Positions 15,784-25,395 are shown, counted from the first letter of the stretch. The stretch is DNA of 29,515 nt from CAZKRL01 sp964555295 (GCA_964555295.1 CAZKRL010000037.1:1-29515), one strand, 5' to 3'. The notes: generated from the letters alone by a model not told the origin. Made by a program: numbers and translations.

Positions 15784-15791
15784 CGAATTTA
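15784..15791 (-). promoter_or_regulatory. -7-like element directly before fbp
   Basis: The minus strand reads TAAATTCG, then CGGCG, then the fbp ATG. With the usual distance from -7 to the start of transcription, the mRNA would begin at or next to the start codon. The 12-base string AAATTCGCGGCG also precedes thiL. No good -33 TTTG is seen at the expected distance. Confidence 0.4.
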
Positions 15792-15965
15792 GGGAATTTC
15801 AAGTGGCGTCTACTCCGCAAAATAAAACGCTCGTCATCCCCCTCGGTAATTCATTGCAAACTAAAAGTCGACTGTCAAAACAAAATGTTTTGGGGTGCAA
15901 ACGCCAAAAAAGTCTAACAAATAATTCCACGCTTCAAACCGCCTTCGCCTTACTTCAATCAAACG

Positions 15966-15973
15966 TAAATTCG
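15966..15973 (+). promoter_or_regulatory. -7 promoter element of aspS
   Basis: The plus strand reads TAAATTCG followed by CGCG, ending 16 bases before the ATG at 15990. The same 16-base distance is found for prs and the cysteine-rich lipoprotein. No clear -33 TTTG is seen. Confidence 0.5.
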
Positions 15974-15989
15974 CGCGACTAATTTGGTT

Positions 15990-17744
15990 ATGTATAGAAC
16001 ACACACATGCGGCGAACTTCGCCTTGAGGATATAAATAAAAAGGTAACCCTCAGCGGATGGGTGCAGCGCATTCGTAATAAAGGATCGATGATCTGGATT
16101 GATTTGCGCGATCGCTACGGAATCACTCAAATAATCTTGGAGGAAGGAAAGACCGATGCAAACACCATAGAAATAGCGAAAAAACTCGGACGGGAATTCG
16201 TTATTCAAACCACCGGAATTGTTGTTGAGCGATTCTCCAAAAACGACCAACTCGACACGGGTGATATAGAGATTTTTCCTGAGTCCATCAGCGTGCTGAA
16301 CGCCTCGAAAACACCGCCCTTCACGATTGAGGAGGATACGGATGGCGGCGATGATTTGCGAATGCAGTGGCGTTACCTAGATCTTCGCCGTGCGCCACTA
16401 AAAAACAACTTGATTTTACGTCACCGCATTGGCATTGAAAGCCGCAAGTATCTCGATTCTCTCGGTTTTCTTGAAGTCGAAACACCATATCTCATCAAAA
16501 GCACACCCGAAGGCGCACGCGACTTTGTGGTGCCGTCAAGAATGAATCCTGGTGAATTTTATGCGTTACCACAATCTCCCCAAACGTTCAAACAAATTTT
16601 AATGGTAGGCGGTTATGATCGCTACTATCAGATTGTTCGTTGTTTTCGGGATGAAGATCTCCGAGCCGACCGACAACCTGAGTTTACACAGATTGACTGT
16701 GAAATGTCATTTGTAGAGCAGGAAGACATCCTCAACACTTTCGAAGGTCTTATTCTTCATCTCTTCAAAAGCGTTAAAGGCATTGACCTCGGTAATGTTC
16801 CGCGCATGACATACGATGAGGCAATGGACCGATTCGGCAACGACAAGCCCGACTTGCGTTTTGGTATGGAGTTGAAAAATCTTAATGCGCAATTGAAGGG
16901 CAAAGGATTTAAAATCACAGACGATGCGGAGTTGGTACTGGGTGTATTTGTCCCCGGATGCGCCGGATTCACTCGCAAACAATTGGACGAAATCACTGCG
17001 TGGGTTAAGCGGCCACAAATTGGCGCAGGAGGAATGATCTATTGTCTCTATCAAGAGGACGGAAACATCAAGTCCTCGGCAGACAAATTTCTGAATGCTG
17101 ATGATTGGCGGGCTGCAGCGGCAGCACACGGTGGCAACCCAGGAGATCTATTGCTCATTCTTACAGGGGCTACAGAAATTGTGAGAAAACAGATGAGCGA
17201 GCTTCGATTGTATATGGGTCAAATGCTTGGTCTTCGCAATCCAAATGTCTACAAGCCCCTCTGGGTAATTGACTTCCCTCTGGTCGAATGGAACGAAGGT
17301 GAGTCTCGGTGGTTCGCAATGCATCATCCCTTCACTGCGCCTAAACCAGAACATTTCGACCTGCTTCAAAGCTCACCCGGTGTCGCCCGAGCCAATGCCT
17401 ATGATTTTGTTTTGAATGGAGTTGAAATCGGAGGGGGTTCAATTAGAATTCATGACCGCAATATTCAATCCCGTATGTTTGATTTGCTCGGCTTCACCCC
17501 CGAGGAGGCGCAAAAACAATTCGGTTTCTTGCTCAATGCGTTTGAGTACGGCGCGCCCCCGCACGGCGGACTGGCTTTTGGGTTTGATCGACTTTGTGCT
17601 TTATTCGGTGGGGCTGATAGTATTCGTGATTTTATAGCATTCCCCAAAAACAACTCTGGCAGAGACATGATGATCGATGCGCCCAGCACCATCGATTCAA
17701 AACAACTTCGCGAACTTTTCATCGAAACAAAAATTCCCTCATGA
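15990..17744 (+). CDS. aspS: Aspartate--tRNA ligase
   Basis: AspRS charges tRNA-Asp. The ATG at 15990 gives 584 residues, normal for the bacterial form with its GAD insertion. It starts MYRTHTCGELRL, with an N-terminal OB-fold anticodon-binding domain (VTLSGWVQRIRNKGSM, WIDLRDRYGITQII). The class II motifs follow. TPEGARDFVVPSR and FYALPQSPQTFKQ line the active site, CFRDEDLRADRQPEFTQID is motif 2, and GGLAFGFDRLCALFGG is motif 3. A TTG two codons upstream (15984) is less likely. Whether it also charges tRNA-Asn cannot be told safely. Its stop overlaps the next gene by four bases (ATGA), coupling it to a thioredoxin-like protein. Confidence 0.97.
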   Translation: MYRTHTCGELRLEDINKKVTLSGWVQRIRNKGSMIWIDLRDRYGITQIILEEGKTDANTIEIAKKLGREFVIQTTGIVVERFSKNDQLDTGDIEIFPESISVLNASKTPPFTIEEDTDGGDDLRMQWRYLDLRRAPLKNNLILRHRIGIESRKYLDSLGFLEVETPYLIKSTPEGARDFVVPSRMNPGEFYALPQSPQTFKQILMVGGYDRYYQIVRCFRDEDLRADRQPEFTQIDCEMSFVEQEDILNTFEGLILHLFKSVKGIDLGNVPRMTYDEAMDRFGNDKPDLRFGMELKNLNAQLKGKGFKITDDAELVLGVFVPGCAGFTRKQLDEITAWVKRPQIGAGGMIYCLYQEDGNIKSSADKFLNADDWRAAAAAHGGNPGDLLLILTGATEIVRKQMSELRLYMGQMLGLRNPNVYKPLWVIDFPLVEWNEGESRWFAMHHPFTAPKPEHFDLLQSSPGVARANAYDFVLNGVEIGGGSIRIHDRNIQSRMFDLLGFTPEEAQKQFGFLLNAFEYGAPPHGGLAFGFDRLCALFGGADSIRDFIAFPKNNSGRDMMIDAPSTIDSKQLRELFIETKIPS

Positions 17745-19117
17745 GAATATTTCTTCTTGTCGTTTTTTTCATCACCGCTCAACATGCTGTTTTAGCCAAG
17801 GCCACGTCTCTGCATCTTGAAATTGGAAACCCTCAAGGTGACAAGTTAATTCTCTACTATCTGGGCAAAGCAGACACCATCACCCTGAAAAATAAAATGG
17901 CTGATGTAACCATGGACCTCTCGGCCTCTTGTTACTTCATTCTCGAGCACGCAAGGCAAAAACTGGAGTTTTACATGCTGCCCGCAGACAACCTCACTAT
18001 CGCTTTAAATACGACCGGTTTTTTAGACGCGACATTCAAGGGGAAAAGCGCGCCTTATTGCGCCCTACTTGTTGCTCGGCACCGCGCCGACAAAACCTTT
18101 CAGGCGACCAACCCTGCCTTTCGTTATCCCACGATTCAGGCCAGTAGATTTTATACCATGCGTGATTCAGTGCGAATGATCAGAGAAGCGAGCTTACAGG
18201 AGTTTCAAATAGCCAACCCCGGCGCTGAAGAGTTTTGCGCCACTGAAAAGGCGCTTTATGAATATCAAATGGGACATGAGCTCATCAGTTTTGTGAATGT
18301 GAATTTGAAGTCAGGAACAACATCTTTCCCTACGATGGTTTTTGATTTCTGTCACGCACGCAACCTCAATGATGAGCGCGTTGCATACTGTCCGCATTTC
18401 AGACAATTCGCTGTAAGTTATATCGCCTTCATTTCCTCCAATGCCTTCTACGGTCTAGAGGATGACTCGGTTCAAAACTATCATGAGCTCGAGCTTGATA
18501 GCATTTGTGATCGGATTACTTCAGAAAAAAACAAGAGCATCATACTTGCTGAAATTGCACAGCAAGTCATCAAAGACATGGGCTCCAATGATATGCGGCC
18601 CTATATATCCCGTCTTGAAAAATGTTGCAAAGATCCCAAGCTCATTGCCTCATTTCGCAAGGCCGCTGCGCGATATGAGCATTTGTATCCTGGCAAACCC
18701 GCTCCAGACGCTGATTTCTACGACGCTCAAGGCAATGTTTCTTCTATCAGTGCTTACAAAGGAAAAGTAGTTTACATTGACACATGGGCCACGTGGTGTG
18801 GGCCGTGCAAAAGAGAGATTCCTCATCTGCACGAACTAGAGGATAACATGAAGGGAGAGAATGTGGTTTTCCTCAGTGTGAGCACGGATAAGGATATCAA
18901 CGCTTGGAAAAACTTTTTGCAAACACAGCACATGACGGGTAATCAACTGCATCAATCAGATGATCCCGAAACCTCCATGAGTAAAATGTACAACGTTGAC
19001 TCTATACCCCGTTTTATTTTAATTGATGAGGATGGGAAAATTGTAAGCGCCAATGCCCCACGTCCATCGAGCGGTGATAAAATTCGAAATATGATTCGCG
19101 CTGTTGCGCGCGACTGA
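17741..19117 (+). CDS. TlpA-like thiol:disulfide oxidoreductase, exported
   Basis: The 458-residue protein has a signal peptide (MRIFLLVVFFITAQHAVLAKA). The N-terminal part at about 20-110 looks like a DUF4369-type beta domain (LHLEIGNPQGDKLILYYLG). A helical middle region follows. A thioredoxin domain at about 318-455 contains IDTWATWCGPCKREIPHL, with redox cysteines Cys353 and Cys356, and the cis-proline loop DSIPRFILIDEDG. Proteins of this layout reduce disulfides in the periplasm, for instance in cytochrome maturation, but the partner here is unknown. The start overlaps the aspS stop by four bases. It converges on another thioredoxin-fold gene with 8 bases between the two. Confidence 0.9.
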   Translation: MRIFLLVVFFITAQHAVLAKATSLHLEIGNPQGDKLILYYLGKADTITLKNKMADVTMDLSASCYFILEHARQKLEFYMLPADNLTIALNTTGFLDATFKGKSAPYCALLVARHRADKTFQATNPAFRYPTIQASRFYTMRDSVRMIREASLQEFQIANPGAEEFCATEKALYEYQMGHELISFVNVNLKSGTTSFPTMVFDFCHARNLNDERVAYCPHFRQFAVSYIAFISSNAFYGLEDDSVQNYHELELDSICDRITSEKNKSIILAEIAQQVIKDMGSNDMRPYISRLEKCCKDPKLIASFRKAAARYEHLYPGKPAPDADFYDAQGNVSSISAYKGKVVYIDTWATWCGPCKREIPHLHELEDNMKGENVVFLSVSTDKDINAWKNFLQTQHMTGNQLHQSDDPETSMSKMYNVDSIPRFILIDEDGKIVSANAPRPSSGDKIRNMIRAVARD

Positions 19118-19125
19118 ATGGCCTA

Positions 19126-19947
19126 TCAGTGAACCCAGAACGGCGATAGTTTCATGCTGCCTTGAGCGGTTTGAAGAATCGGTGCGTATATCCCTTGAGC
19201 TAGAGGTCCGATATCTAATAAACGGAAGTATTTCCCTGAATGCATCTGACCTAAATATGTCGAGGCAACCGACTTGCCGGTAATATCATACAATACCAGC
19301 CTTGAAGTTGTGATGTTGTTATCAATGTGACCCTGCACGATGATTTGATGACTGGAATATGTGCATTGAAGCGAATTGTTGTTCTCCGACTGATCATTAA
19401 TTGATGCCGCCATACACTCCATCGCCGAAACCGTAGTGTCTTGTAGAGCGCTGTATATGGCTGCCCCGCCGGATAATGGCCAAATGTCATTATTCAACAT
19501 AATATTCGTCGGCGAAATAGCAACGACTGTAGGAAATGCAGAAACGCCCCAAGCGGAGTGAACCGCTGCTCCGCCCCCATCTATTCCGCTGGCAACAGGA
19601 AATGACGCCTCGGGTAAACCAGCATTCGTTTCGAAAGTAAGCACTTGAGAATTGCTGCCCTCTAGTTCCACGCCAATAACAACTACGTCACCCTCATTAC
19701 ATCCATACGTTCGATAAAAGTTGTCTACCGTTGGTGCATTGGCGGCACACACACCACACCAATAGGCAAAAAAATCAACAATCACATATTTTCCCTGGGC
19801 CGTGTAATTGTAGAGTGAATGCGTTTCTCCGTTTACATCCGTGACGGTGAAATCCGGTACCGCCGCGCCTGCTTGATAATTGAGCACTTGTGCCTGAGAA
19901 GGATCTAACACCCATAGAGCGGCTAATACAATTATGATTTTTTTCAT
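19126..19947 (-). CDS. Secreted redoxin (TlpA/AhpC-TSA fold) with probable T9SS sorting domain
   Basis: The 273-residue protein begins with a signal peptide (MKKIIIVLAALWVLDPSQAQ). A thioredoxin-fold domain at about 27-170 carries VDFFAYWCGVCAANAP, with redox cysteines Cys64 and Cys67, and the cis-proline loop VSAFPTVVAISP. The last 75 residues resemble a type A T9SS sorting domain (LVLYDITGKSVAS, LAQGIYAPILQT), though the usual YPNP opening is absent. This suggests export across the outer membrane. It is a single minus-strand gene. A weak -7-like site (TACTTTAG, 19952-19959) lies 4 bases before the ATG with a TTTG 16 bases further upstream. Confidence 0.85.
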   Translation of the reverse strand: MKKIIIVLAALWVLDPSQAQVLNYQAGAAVPDFTVTDVNGETHSLYNYTAQGKYVIVDFFAYWCGVCAANAPTVDNFYRTYGCNEGDVVVIGVELEGSNSQVLTFETNAGLPEASFPVASGIDGGGAAVHSAWGVSAFPTVVAISPTNIMLNNDIWPLSGGAAIYSALQDTTVSAMECMAASINDQSENNNSLQCTYSSHQIIVQGHIDNNITTSRLVLYDITGKSVASTYLGQMHSGKYFRLLDIGPLAQGIYAPILQTAQGSMKLSPFWVH

Positions 19948-19998
19948 GCCACTAAAGTACTTTGAAATGCCTTCACAAATCGCCCGTTCTCGACACCA

Positions 19999-21900
19999 CT
20001 AATATGCCCGGCTATTTCGTCCGTGCATGAAATTTATAAAGGCCCTGTTTGCAACATTATTCCCTCCTGGAGTGGGATAATCACCAGAAAAATACCAGTC
20101 GCCCAGGTGATGAGGACAAGACTGATGCAGGCCATCCATCGTTTGATATACAATTTCCAAAGGGCACTCTAAGTAGTTGGGCTTGAGTATTTCTGCAATT
20201 TTGGATGAAATCTGTTCCGCTGAAAATGGCGCATAGATTTCTTTGACGTAATTTTTCGTTGATGTTGATTTATCGTTTTGTTGAGCAAGACATTTTTGCA
20301 ACACTTCCATGACTGAAGTTTTGTATGTGCCAAAATCATGATGCAGCGCTATGGCCGCTTGAAACGCTACGAAATCTCCCATTTTCGACATGTCGATTCC
20401 ATAACAATCGGGATATCGCACCTGTGGTGCAGAGGAGGCAATAACAATTTTTGCCGGTTGCAATTTGCTCAGCATTCTGAGAACAGAATCTCTTAAGGTC
20501 GTTCCACGGACTATAGAGTCGTCAATTACCACGAGCGTGTCTATGTTGGGCCGCACAGAGCCGTATGTTATGTCGTAAACATTCCCTACCAAGCCAGATC
20601 TTTCTGCGTCAGACGCAATAAAAGTTCGCATTTTAACATCCTTCAAAGCAATCTTTTCAAGCCGAGCACGTCGCGATAAAATGAGCTTCAAATCTTCCGA
20701 TAAAATATTGGGTTGTCGCAAAATCGCCTCGTGTTTTCTGTTGTTCAGGTCTTCCTCGAGGGCTTTCATCAGACCATAAAATGCAGTTTCGGCGGTATTG
20801 GGAATAAAGGAAAACACGGTGTTATCATAGTCATAATTGACGGCCCGTAAAATTTCCGGAACCAGTCGCCGACCCAATTCCTTTCTCTCTTCATAGATGT
20901 CGCGATCATTGCCCCGCGAAAAATAAATACGTTCGAAACTGCATGCGCCGGGTTTTCCCGCCTCGCGAATTTGTTCGAGCTGAACCAAGCCGGAGCTTCG
21001 GATGATGAGTCCTGCGCCTGCCGGGATTTCCTTGACTTCATTCAATGAGACATTGAACGCCGTTTGCAGCGCGGGTCTTTCGCTTGCTACTGCGCAGAGT
21101 TCATCATTGTCGATAAAGAACGCCGGACGAATACCGTTTGGATCTCTGACCACGAAAGCGTCGCCATTTCCAATCATACCAACCATCACGTAACCCCCGT
21201 CAAAGTCACGAGTAGCTCTGGTGAGCACCCTATTCAAATCCAATGATTCAGAAATTTTATGCGTGATCTGAATATTCGAATATCCCATTCTCTTGTATTG
21301 ATCAAAGAGTCTTTGGTTCTCCTCGTCTAAGAAGTGACCAATTTTCTCCATAACCGTTACGGTGTCAGCTTTCTCTTTAGGATGTTGGCCCAACTCAATA
21401 AGCAGCGAAAACAATTCATCTACATTGGTGAGATTGAAATTGCCGGCTACGACAAGATTCCTTGTCATCCAATTGTTGCCACGCAAAAAGGGGTGACAAT
21501 TCTCAATGCTATTACCGCCATGAGTTCCATATCGCAGATGCCCCAAAAAAACTTCGCCGGTAAACGCAAAATTGTTTTTAAGATGTGTGGCTATTTCCTG
21601 AGAGCTTGAGCCTTTCAAGTCAGCGTCGGAGAACCGTGAAAAAATTTTATTGAAAACGTCCTTGATGGACTCTGATTCGTTACTTCTCACGCGGCTTATA
21701 TACCGTGTGCCGGGAATTGGATTAAGCTTGATATTGGCTACACCGGTTCCGTCCTGCCCTCGATGTCGCTGCTTGAGTAGCATTAAATGCAGATGATGCA
21801 GCCCATAGAATGCGTCACCGTATTTGTCAATGTAATAAGCGGTGTCTTTTTTCAGCCGAATGAAAGCAATGCCGCATTCGTGGTGGATTTCATCGCTCAT
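19999..21900 (-). CDS. purF: Amidophosphoribosyltransferase, long Bacteroidota form
   Basis: PurF converts PRPP and glutamine to phosphoribosylamine, the first step of purine synthesis. The 633-residue protein is longer than the usual form of about 470-510 residues, as in other Bacteroidota. The nucleophile is Cys9 in MSDEIHHECGIAF, so an eight-residue leader must be removed, as in PurF with a propeptide. The glutaminase domain shows KQRHRGQDGTGVANI, LGHLRYGTHGGNS and VVAGNFNLTNVDEL. The transferase domain has FIPNTAETAFYG and the PRPP loop VVIDDSIVRGTTLRDSVL. It lies 54 bases after porZ on the same strand. A few residues of the transferase loop region differ from textbook PurF, so substrate use is inferred from family membership. 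Confidence 0.92.
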   Translation of the reverse strand: MSDEIHHECGIAFIRLKKDTAYYIDKYGDAFYGLHHLHLMLLKQRHRGQDGTGVANIKLNPIPGTRYISRVRSNESESIKDVFNKIFSRFSDADLKGSSSQEIATHLKNNFAFTGEVFLGHLRYGTHGGNSIENCHPFLRGNNWMTRNLVVAGNFNLTNVDELFSLLIELGQHPKEKADTVTVMEKIGHFLDEENQRLFDQYKRMGYSNIQITHKISESLDLNRVLTRATRDFDGGYVMVGMIGNGDAFVVRDPNGIRPAFFIDNDELCAVASERPALQTAFNVSLNEVKEIPAGAGLIIRSSGLVQLEQIREAGKPGACSFERIYFSRGNDRDIYEERKELGRRLVPEILRAVNYDYDNTVFSFIPNTAETAFYGLMKALEEDLNNRKHEAILRQPNILSEDLKLILSRRARLEKIALKDVKMRTFIASDAERSGLVGNVYDITYGSVRPNIDTLVVIDDSIVRGTTLRDSVLRMLSKLQPAKIVIASSAPQVRYPDCYGIDMSKMGDFVAFQAAIALHHDFGTYKTSVMEVLQKCLAQQNDKSTSTKNYVKEIYAPFSAEQISSKIAEILKPNYLECPLEIVYQTMDGLHQSCPHHLGDWYFSGDYPTPGGNNVANRAFINFMHGRNSRAY

Positions 21901-21954
21901 AATATCTGAAATACATTTTGATTACTCGACAAAAAAAAGACAAGCTCATCCTAT

Positions 21955-24339
21955 TCATCGAATGAAAGTTAATTTTTTCACTTCGTCCTTTCCTCCTTCC
22001 TTGTCAGTAATAAAAATGGTATAAACTCCGGTTGCGGGCTTATTTCCATTTTTATCTAAGCCGCTCCATACGGCTCGACCACCTTCACTTTTGGTTTCAT
22101 ACACGAGCTGTCCGGTAATGTCGGCAATCTTAACGCTTGAGTCGAATGCAAGGCCATCGATAGTTATATAACCATCGTATCCCGGTCTTACAGGATTGGG
22201 GAAAACCCTGACATTACTTAGTTCAGGGTCAAAGTTGGTGGCCGTTGAGAAATAACCAACGAGTCCGCCTTGTGTTGCCATGAATACCTCGCCATTGTTT
22301 TGATTGATGGCTAAATCATAAACGGTATTCGAGAACAACGGACTGTTTTCGGCAGTGAAGTGGTTGACCAAGGTTATACCATCGGGACTCAACTGATAAA
22401 CGCCGGAGTTACGAGTAGCGATCCATTTTTTATTGGATCCATCAATCTCAATGCTTGTGATATATTCAGTCTCAAGAAGTATTTGAGTGTTGCCATCTTG
22501 CTCAATCAATATTTGTTCAGCACTAACCCCTTGCCCTGAGAATATTTCCTCTGCGTTATAGATAATTGCAAGGCCCGCGTCTGTGCCTATCCAAATCTCA
22601 CCGTCCAAATCTTCCACAACGGAAAAAACAAACTCCGAGGGCAGGGCCCCTGACGATTCGGAGGTGTTTAAAAGGACAATATTATCGTCGGATTTATCTT
22701 CAATCGTGGAGTTTGTATTCAACACCAGTAACCCCTTTCCTGGAACAATTGCATAGATATAACCATTACTGGCCGCGTATATACCAAAGATTTTTGAGTC
22801 CAATCCCAAATAACTCCGTGTATCAAAATAGACATAACCGCCAGTTGGCAGGTATGCCACTATTCCATATTTCAATTTCGAAAACGCCGCCCAAACCACA
22901 CCTTCGTTATCTACGGTAACAGCGCCGCAAGCGATAAAATCTGGCGCCGCCCAAACGTTAGTTAACAATTCGGTGCCCTCCTCGCCCTTCAACGTTTGCA
23001 CGCTGCCATTGTCAAGGTCTACCCTTAGAAGGCCCTCTTCCCAAGAGGCCGTATAGATAACGCGATTATTAGAGGGTGTAACAGCCACTTCCATAGGATC
23101 GCAATAAAACTGAGACACCGTATTGAAGTCTGTTGATGGATAGTCCGTTGTGTCCGCCGAAATATTCACCCAAACATTATCCACAAAACCAGAAATGCCG
23201 CTGGAGTTCCACAAGTTTGTTTGGAGGTCACTTCCAACGCCACCGCTCGCCACCCATACATTGTCATTGTATGCATTGACCTTAAGAATATTGGCAAATG
23301 CCGGCCCCTGTGGTTTTATCCAACTATCTCTGCTTTCTGTAAAATCTGGACAATGAGCCAAACCATAATCATTATCACCGATCCAATACCCCCCGTACTG
23401 ATCGAAAACACAAATCTGTGGGCTCAAAAACTGACCGTTAACGAAACTCTCCCATAGTATTGATGACAAGTATGAGTTCGTTAGCGCAACACCGTAATTC
23501 GTGGAAAGTGAAAACCACTCTCCATTCGACCAAATGGAGCGCACCCTAAAAGGATATTGGTCTTCAATTGTCAGCCAGCCATTCGGCTCTGCCATATCAT
23601 AGGCCCACACAGTGTCAGCATTCGCCCCAACAGATGATAATACCATATTCTCGCGATAAAACTCAAGCTCCTTGTATTCGGCCTGCGTTGGCAAATCATA
23701 AAACACGTTCCAATTCAAATAATTCGATAGGAATTGATTTGACGCATCTGCAACCAACACCCTATTGCCTGAGGCTACATATATCTTGTCTTGATGAAAA
23801 GCGACATCAGATACTTTCGCCGGGGCGCCCTGTTCTCCCAAGAAATAAGACTCTTTTACGAACTTTCGAACGAGGTCAACTACCACAACCCCAAGTCCGC
23901 TCGACACATAGGCGTATGGACTTTTAATGGTGATATTGTAAATACGTTTGTCGCCAACTATCGAGCTCAGCATTAGGTCGGGCACACCATACTTCCTCTC
24001 GTCTTGTATGATATCAATATTGCCGCTATTGTAACCGATGACCAGCGTCTTTACAAGAGGGTCGTACTCTACACATGTTGTACCAACATCTGAAAGTTTG
24101 TTGGCCTTGCTCCATTTTTCAATTTCACGAGTGTTCCGCTCATATCGAAAAACAGCGTGCTCTGTCGCTGTATAAATGAAATCCTCCGCTTCAACAATAT
24201 CAATGCATCTCCCGTATGGCAGGTGGTCGCGCCATGTGCCAATACTGAACTGGGCGTTTGCTATACCATCTAATAACAAGGCGCAACATATCAGTGGAAG
24301 TGCGTGAGTGCTTTTGCAGATTTTTCTTGCGGCGCGCAT
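21955..24339 (-). CDS. porZ: PorZ-like T9SS attachment complex protein, beta-propeller
   Basis: PorZ is a surface component of the type IX secretion attachment complex that helps link cargo to anionic lipopolysaccharide. With the ATG at 24339 the protein has 794 residues and a signal peptide ending in GIANAQ. The mature N-terminus FSIGTWRDHLPYG followed by KANKLSDVGTTCVEYDPL matches PorZ as I recall it. Two regions of seven-bladed two-component-regulator-type propeller repeats follow, seen in DGEIWIGTDAGLAIIYN and NGEVFMATQGGLVGYF. A type A sorting domain ends the protein (VRVFPNPVRPGYDGYITI, KPATGVYTIF). The start at 24381 would overlap thiL by 34 bases and spoil the signal peptide. It lies 8 bases after thiL. 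Confidence 0.87.
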   Translation of the reverse strand: MRAARKICKSTHALPLICCALLLDGIANAQFSIGTWRDHLPYGRCIDIVEAEDFIYTATEHAVFRYERNTREIEKWSKANKLSDVGTTCVEYDPLVKTLVIGYNSGNIDIIQDERKYGVPDLMLSSIVGDKRIYNITIKSPYAYVSSGLGVVVVDLVRKFVKESYFLGEQGAPAKVSDVAFHQDKIYVASGNRVLVADASNQFLSNYLNWNVFYDLPTQAEYKELEFYRENMVLSSVGANADTVWAYDMAEPNGWLTIEDQYPFRVRSIWSNGEWFSLSTNYGVALTNSYLSSILWESFVNGQFLSPQICVFDQYGGYWIGDNDYGLAHCPDFTESRDSWIKPQGPAFANILKVNAYNDNVWVASGGVGSDLQTNLWNSSGISGFVDNVWVNISADTTDYPSTDFNTVSQFYCDPMEVAVTPSNNRVIYTASWEEGLLRVDLDNGSVQTLKGEEGTELLTNVWAAPDFIACGAVTVDNEGVVWAAFSKLKYGIVAYLPTGGYVYFDTRSYLGLDSKIFGIYAASNGYIYAIVPGKGLLVLNTNSTIEDKSDDNIVLLNTSESSGALPSEFVFSVVEDLDGEIWIGTDAGLAIIYNAEEIFSGQGVSAEQILIEQDGNTQILLETEYITSIEIDGSNKKWIATRNSGVYQLSPDGITLVNHFTAENSPLFSNTVYDLAINQNNGEVFMATQGGLVGYFSTATNFDPELSNVRVFPNPVRPGYDGYITIDGLAFDSSVKIADITGQLVYETKSEGGRAVWSGLDKNGNKPATGVYTIFITDKEGGKDEVKKLTFIR

Positions 24340-24347
24340 TACTGTTT

Positions 24348-25391
24348 TCAATTTACAACATCGTTGGCCATGCCGTTCCAACCTCCCGAATGTAGTTCAA
24401 TAGTTTCGCCAAGCGCTGTTTTGAGGAGGTTTTTCTCGCCTGAAGCGTTCATGTGCCCAATGATAAATAAAGATTCACAATCGGCGATTTTTTCATAATT
24501 CGAAGGGTTTACCGCGAATAGCAGCTCATAATCTTCACCGCCGTGAAGGGCCCAGTTCATTGGCGAGGTTCCAAACGCTTCGGCTACCTTTTGAGTAGCT
24601 GCCGAAATGGGGATTTTTTCCTCGTATAAACTCAACCCTAATCCTGATGCTTTAGAGAGATGTATTGCCTCTGATGAAAGCCCGTCGGAAATATCAATCA
24701 TCGCAGTCGGTACCACCTCCATTGATTCAAGCATTTCGATAATATCTACGCGCGCTTCGGGGCGAAGCTGTCTTTGTAAAACCTCTTCAAATCCTGCTAA
24801 ATCAGGAGTTACGCCAGGTGAGCTTTCAAAGGCGAATTTTTCTCGCTCTAAAATTTGAAGCCCTGCACATGCCCCACCGAGGCAACCTGTAGTCACAAGT
24901 AAATCCCCCTTGTTTGCTCCTGATCGCCTCACCACATCTCTTTCATTTGCATATCCCATTGCCGTCACAGAGATCATCAAGCCACTCGACGAACTGCTGG
25001 TGTCGCCACCAATGAGATCTAATTGATATCGGTCACACGCAAGGCGAATCCCTGAGTACAACTCTTCAAGATCTTCAACACCAAATCGATTACTAACACC
25101 TACTGAAACCAAAATTTCACGAGCATGTGCATTCATCGCGGCAATGTCGCTTACACTCGCTACAACACTTTTGTAGCCCAAATGACGCAGTGGGGTATAA
25201 ACTAAATTGAAGTGAATATTCTCGAGCAACAAATCTGTGGAAATTAACTGCACACGTCCCGAGCTCATGCGTAGTACCGCGGCGTCGTCGCCCGGGCCCG
25301 TCAAGGTGGTGGTGTGATTCGTGCCAAAGCCCCTCAGCATTCGGTCAATTAACCCGAACTCGCCGACTTCACTCAACAAAGTTTTTTTCAC
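24348..25391 (-). CDS. thiL: Thiamine-monophosphate kinase
   Basis: ThiL phosphorylates thiamine monophosphate to the active diphosphate with ATP. The 347-residue protein shows the PurM-like fold motifs: TGPGDDAAVLRM at about 31-42, LISTDLLLENIHF, LIGGDTSSSSSGL, SDGLSSEAIHLSKASGLGL, and HGGEDYELLFAVN. The start is a GTG at 25391; no ATG lies between it and the first motif in a suitable place, and KKTLLSEVGEFGLIDRM fits the family N-terminus. It begins 29 bases after recJ, and a -7-like element lies just before the GTG. No TPP riboswitch is visible in this short gap. porZ follows after 8 bases. Confidence 0.95.
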   Translation of the reverse strand: MKKTLLSEVGEFGLIDRMLRGFGTNHTTTLTGPGDDAAVLRMSSGRVQLISTDLLLENIHFNLVYTPLRHLGYKSVVASVSDIAAMNAHAREILVSVGVSNRFGVEDLEELYSGIRLACDRYQLDLIGGDTSSSSSGLMISVTAMGYANERDVVRRSGANKGDLLVTTGCLGGACAGLQILEREKFAFESSPGVTPDLAGFEEVLQRQLRPEARVDIIEMLESMEVVPTAMIDISDGLSSEAIHLSKASGLGLSLYEEKIPISAATQKVAEAFGTSPMNWALHGGEDYELLFAVNPSNYEKIADCESLFIIGHMNASGEKNLLKTALGETIELHSGGWNGMANDVVN

Positions 25392-25395
25392 GCCG

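Noticed and set aside
15779..15820. Upstream start for fbp giving 14 more residues
   Set aside because: The extra residues are basic and do not match class 1 FBPase; MSIVTLSEF at 15778 is the family N-terminus.
15984..15989. TTG start for aspS
   Set aside because: The ATG two codons later gives the usual MYRTH N-terminus and sits 16 bases after the -7 element.
21901..21954. Possible terminator between porZ and purF (run of eight T on the minus strand)
   Set aside because: The T run has no hairpin before it; the flanking GACAA units are direct, not inverted.
24340..24381. Upstream start for porZ
   Set aside because: It would overlap thiL by 34 bases and place extra residues before the signal peptide.
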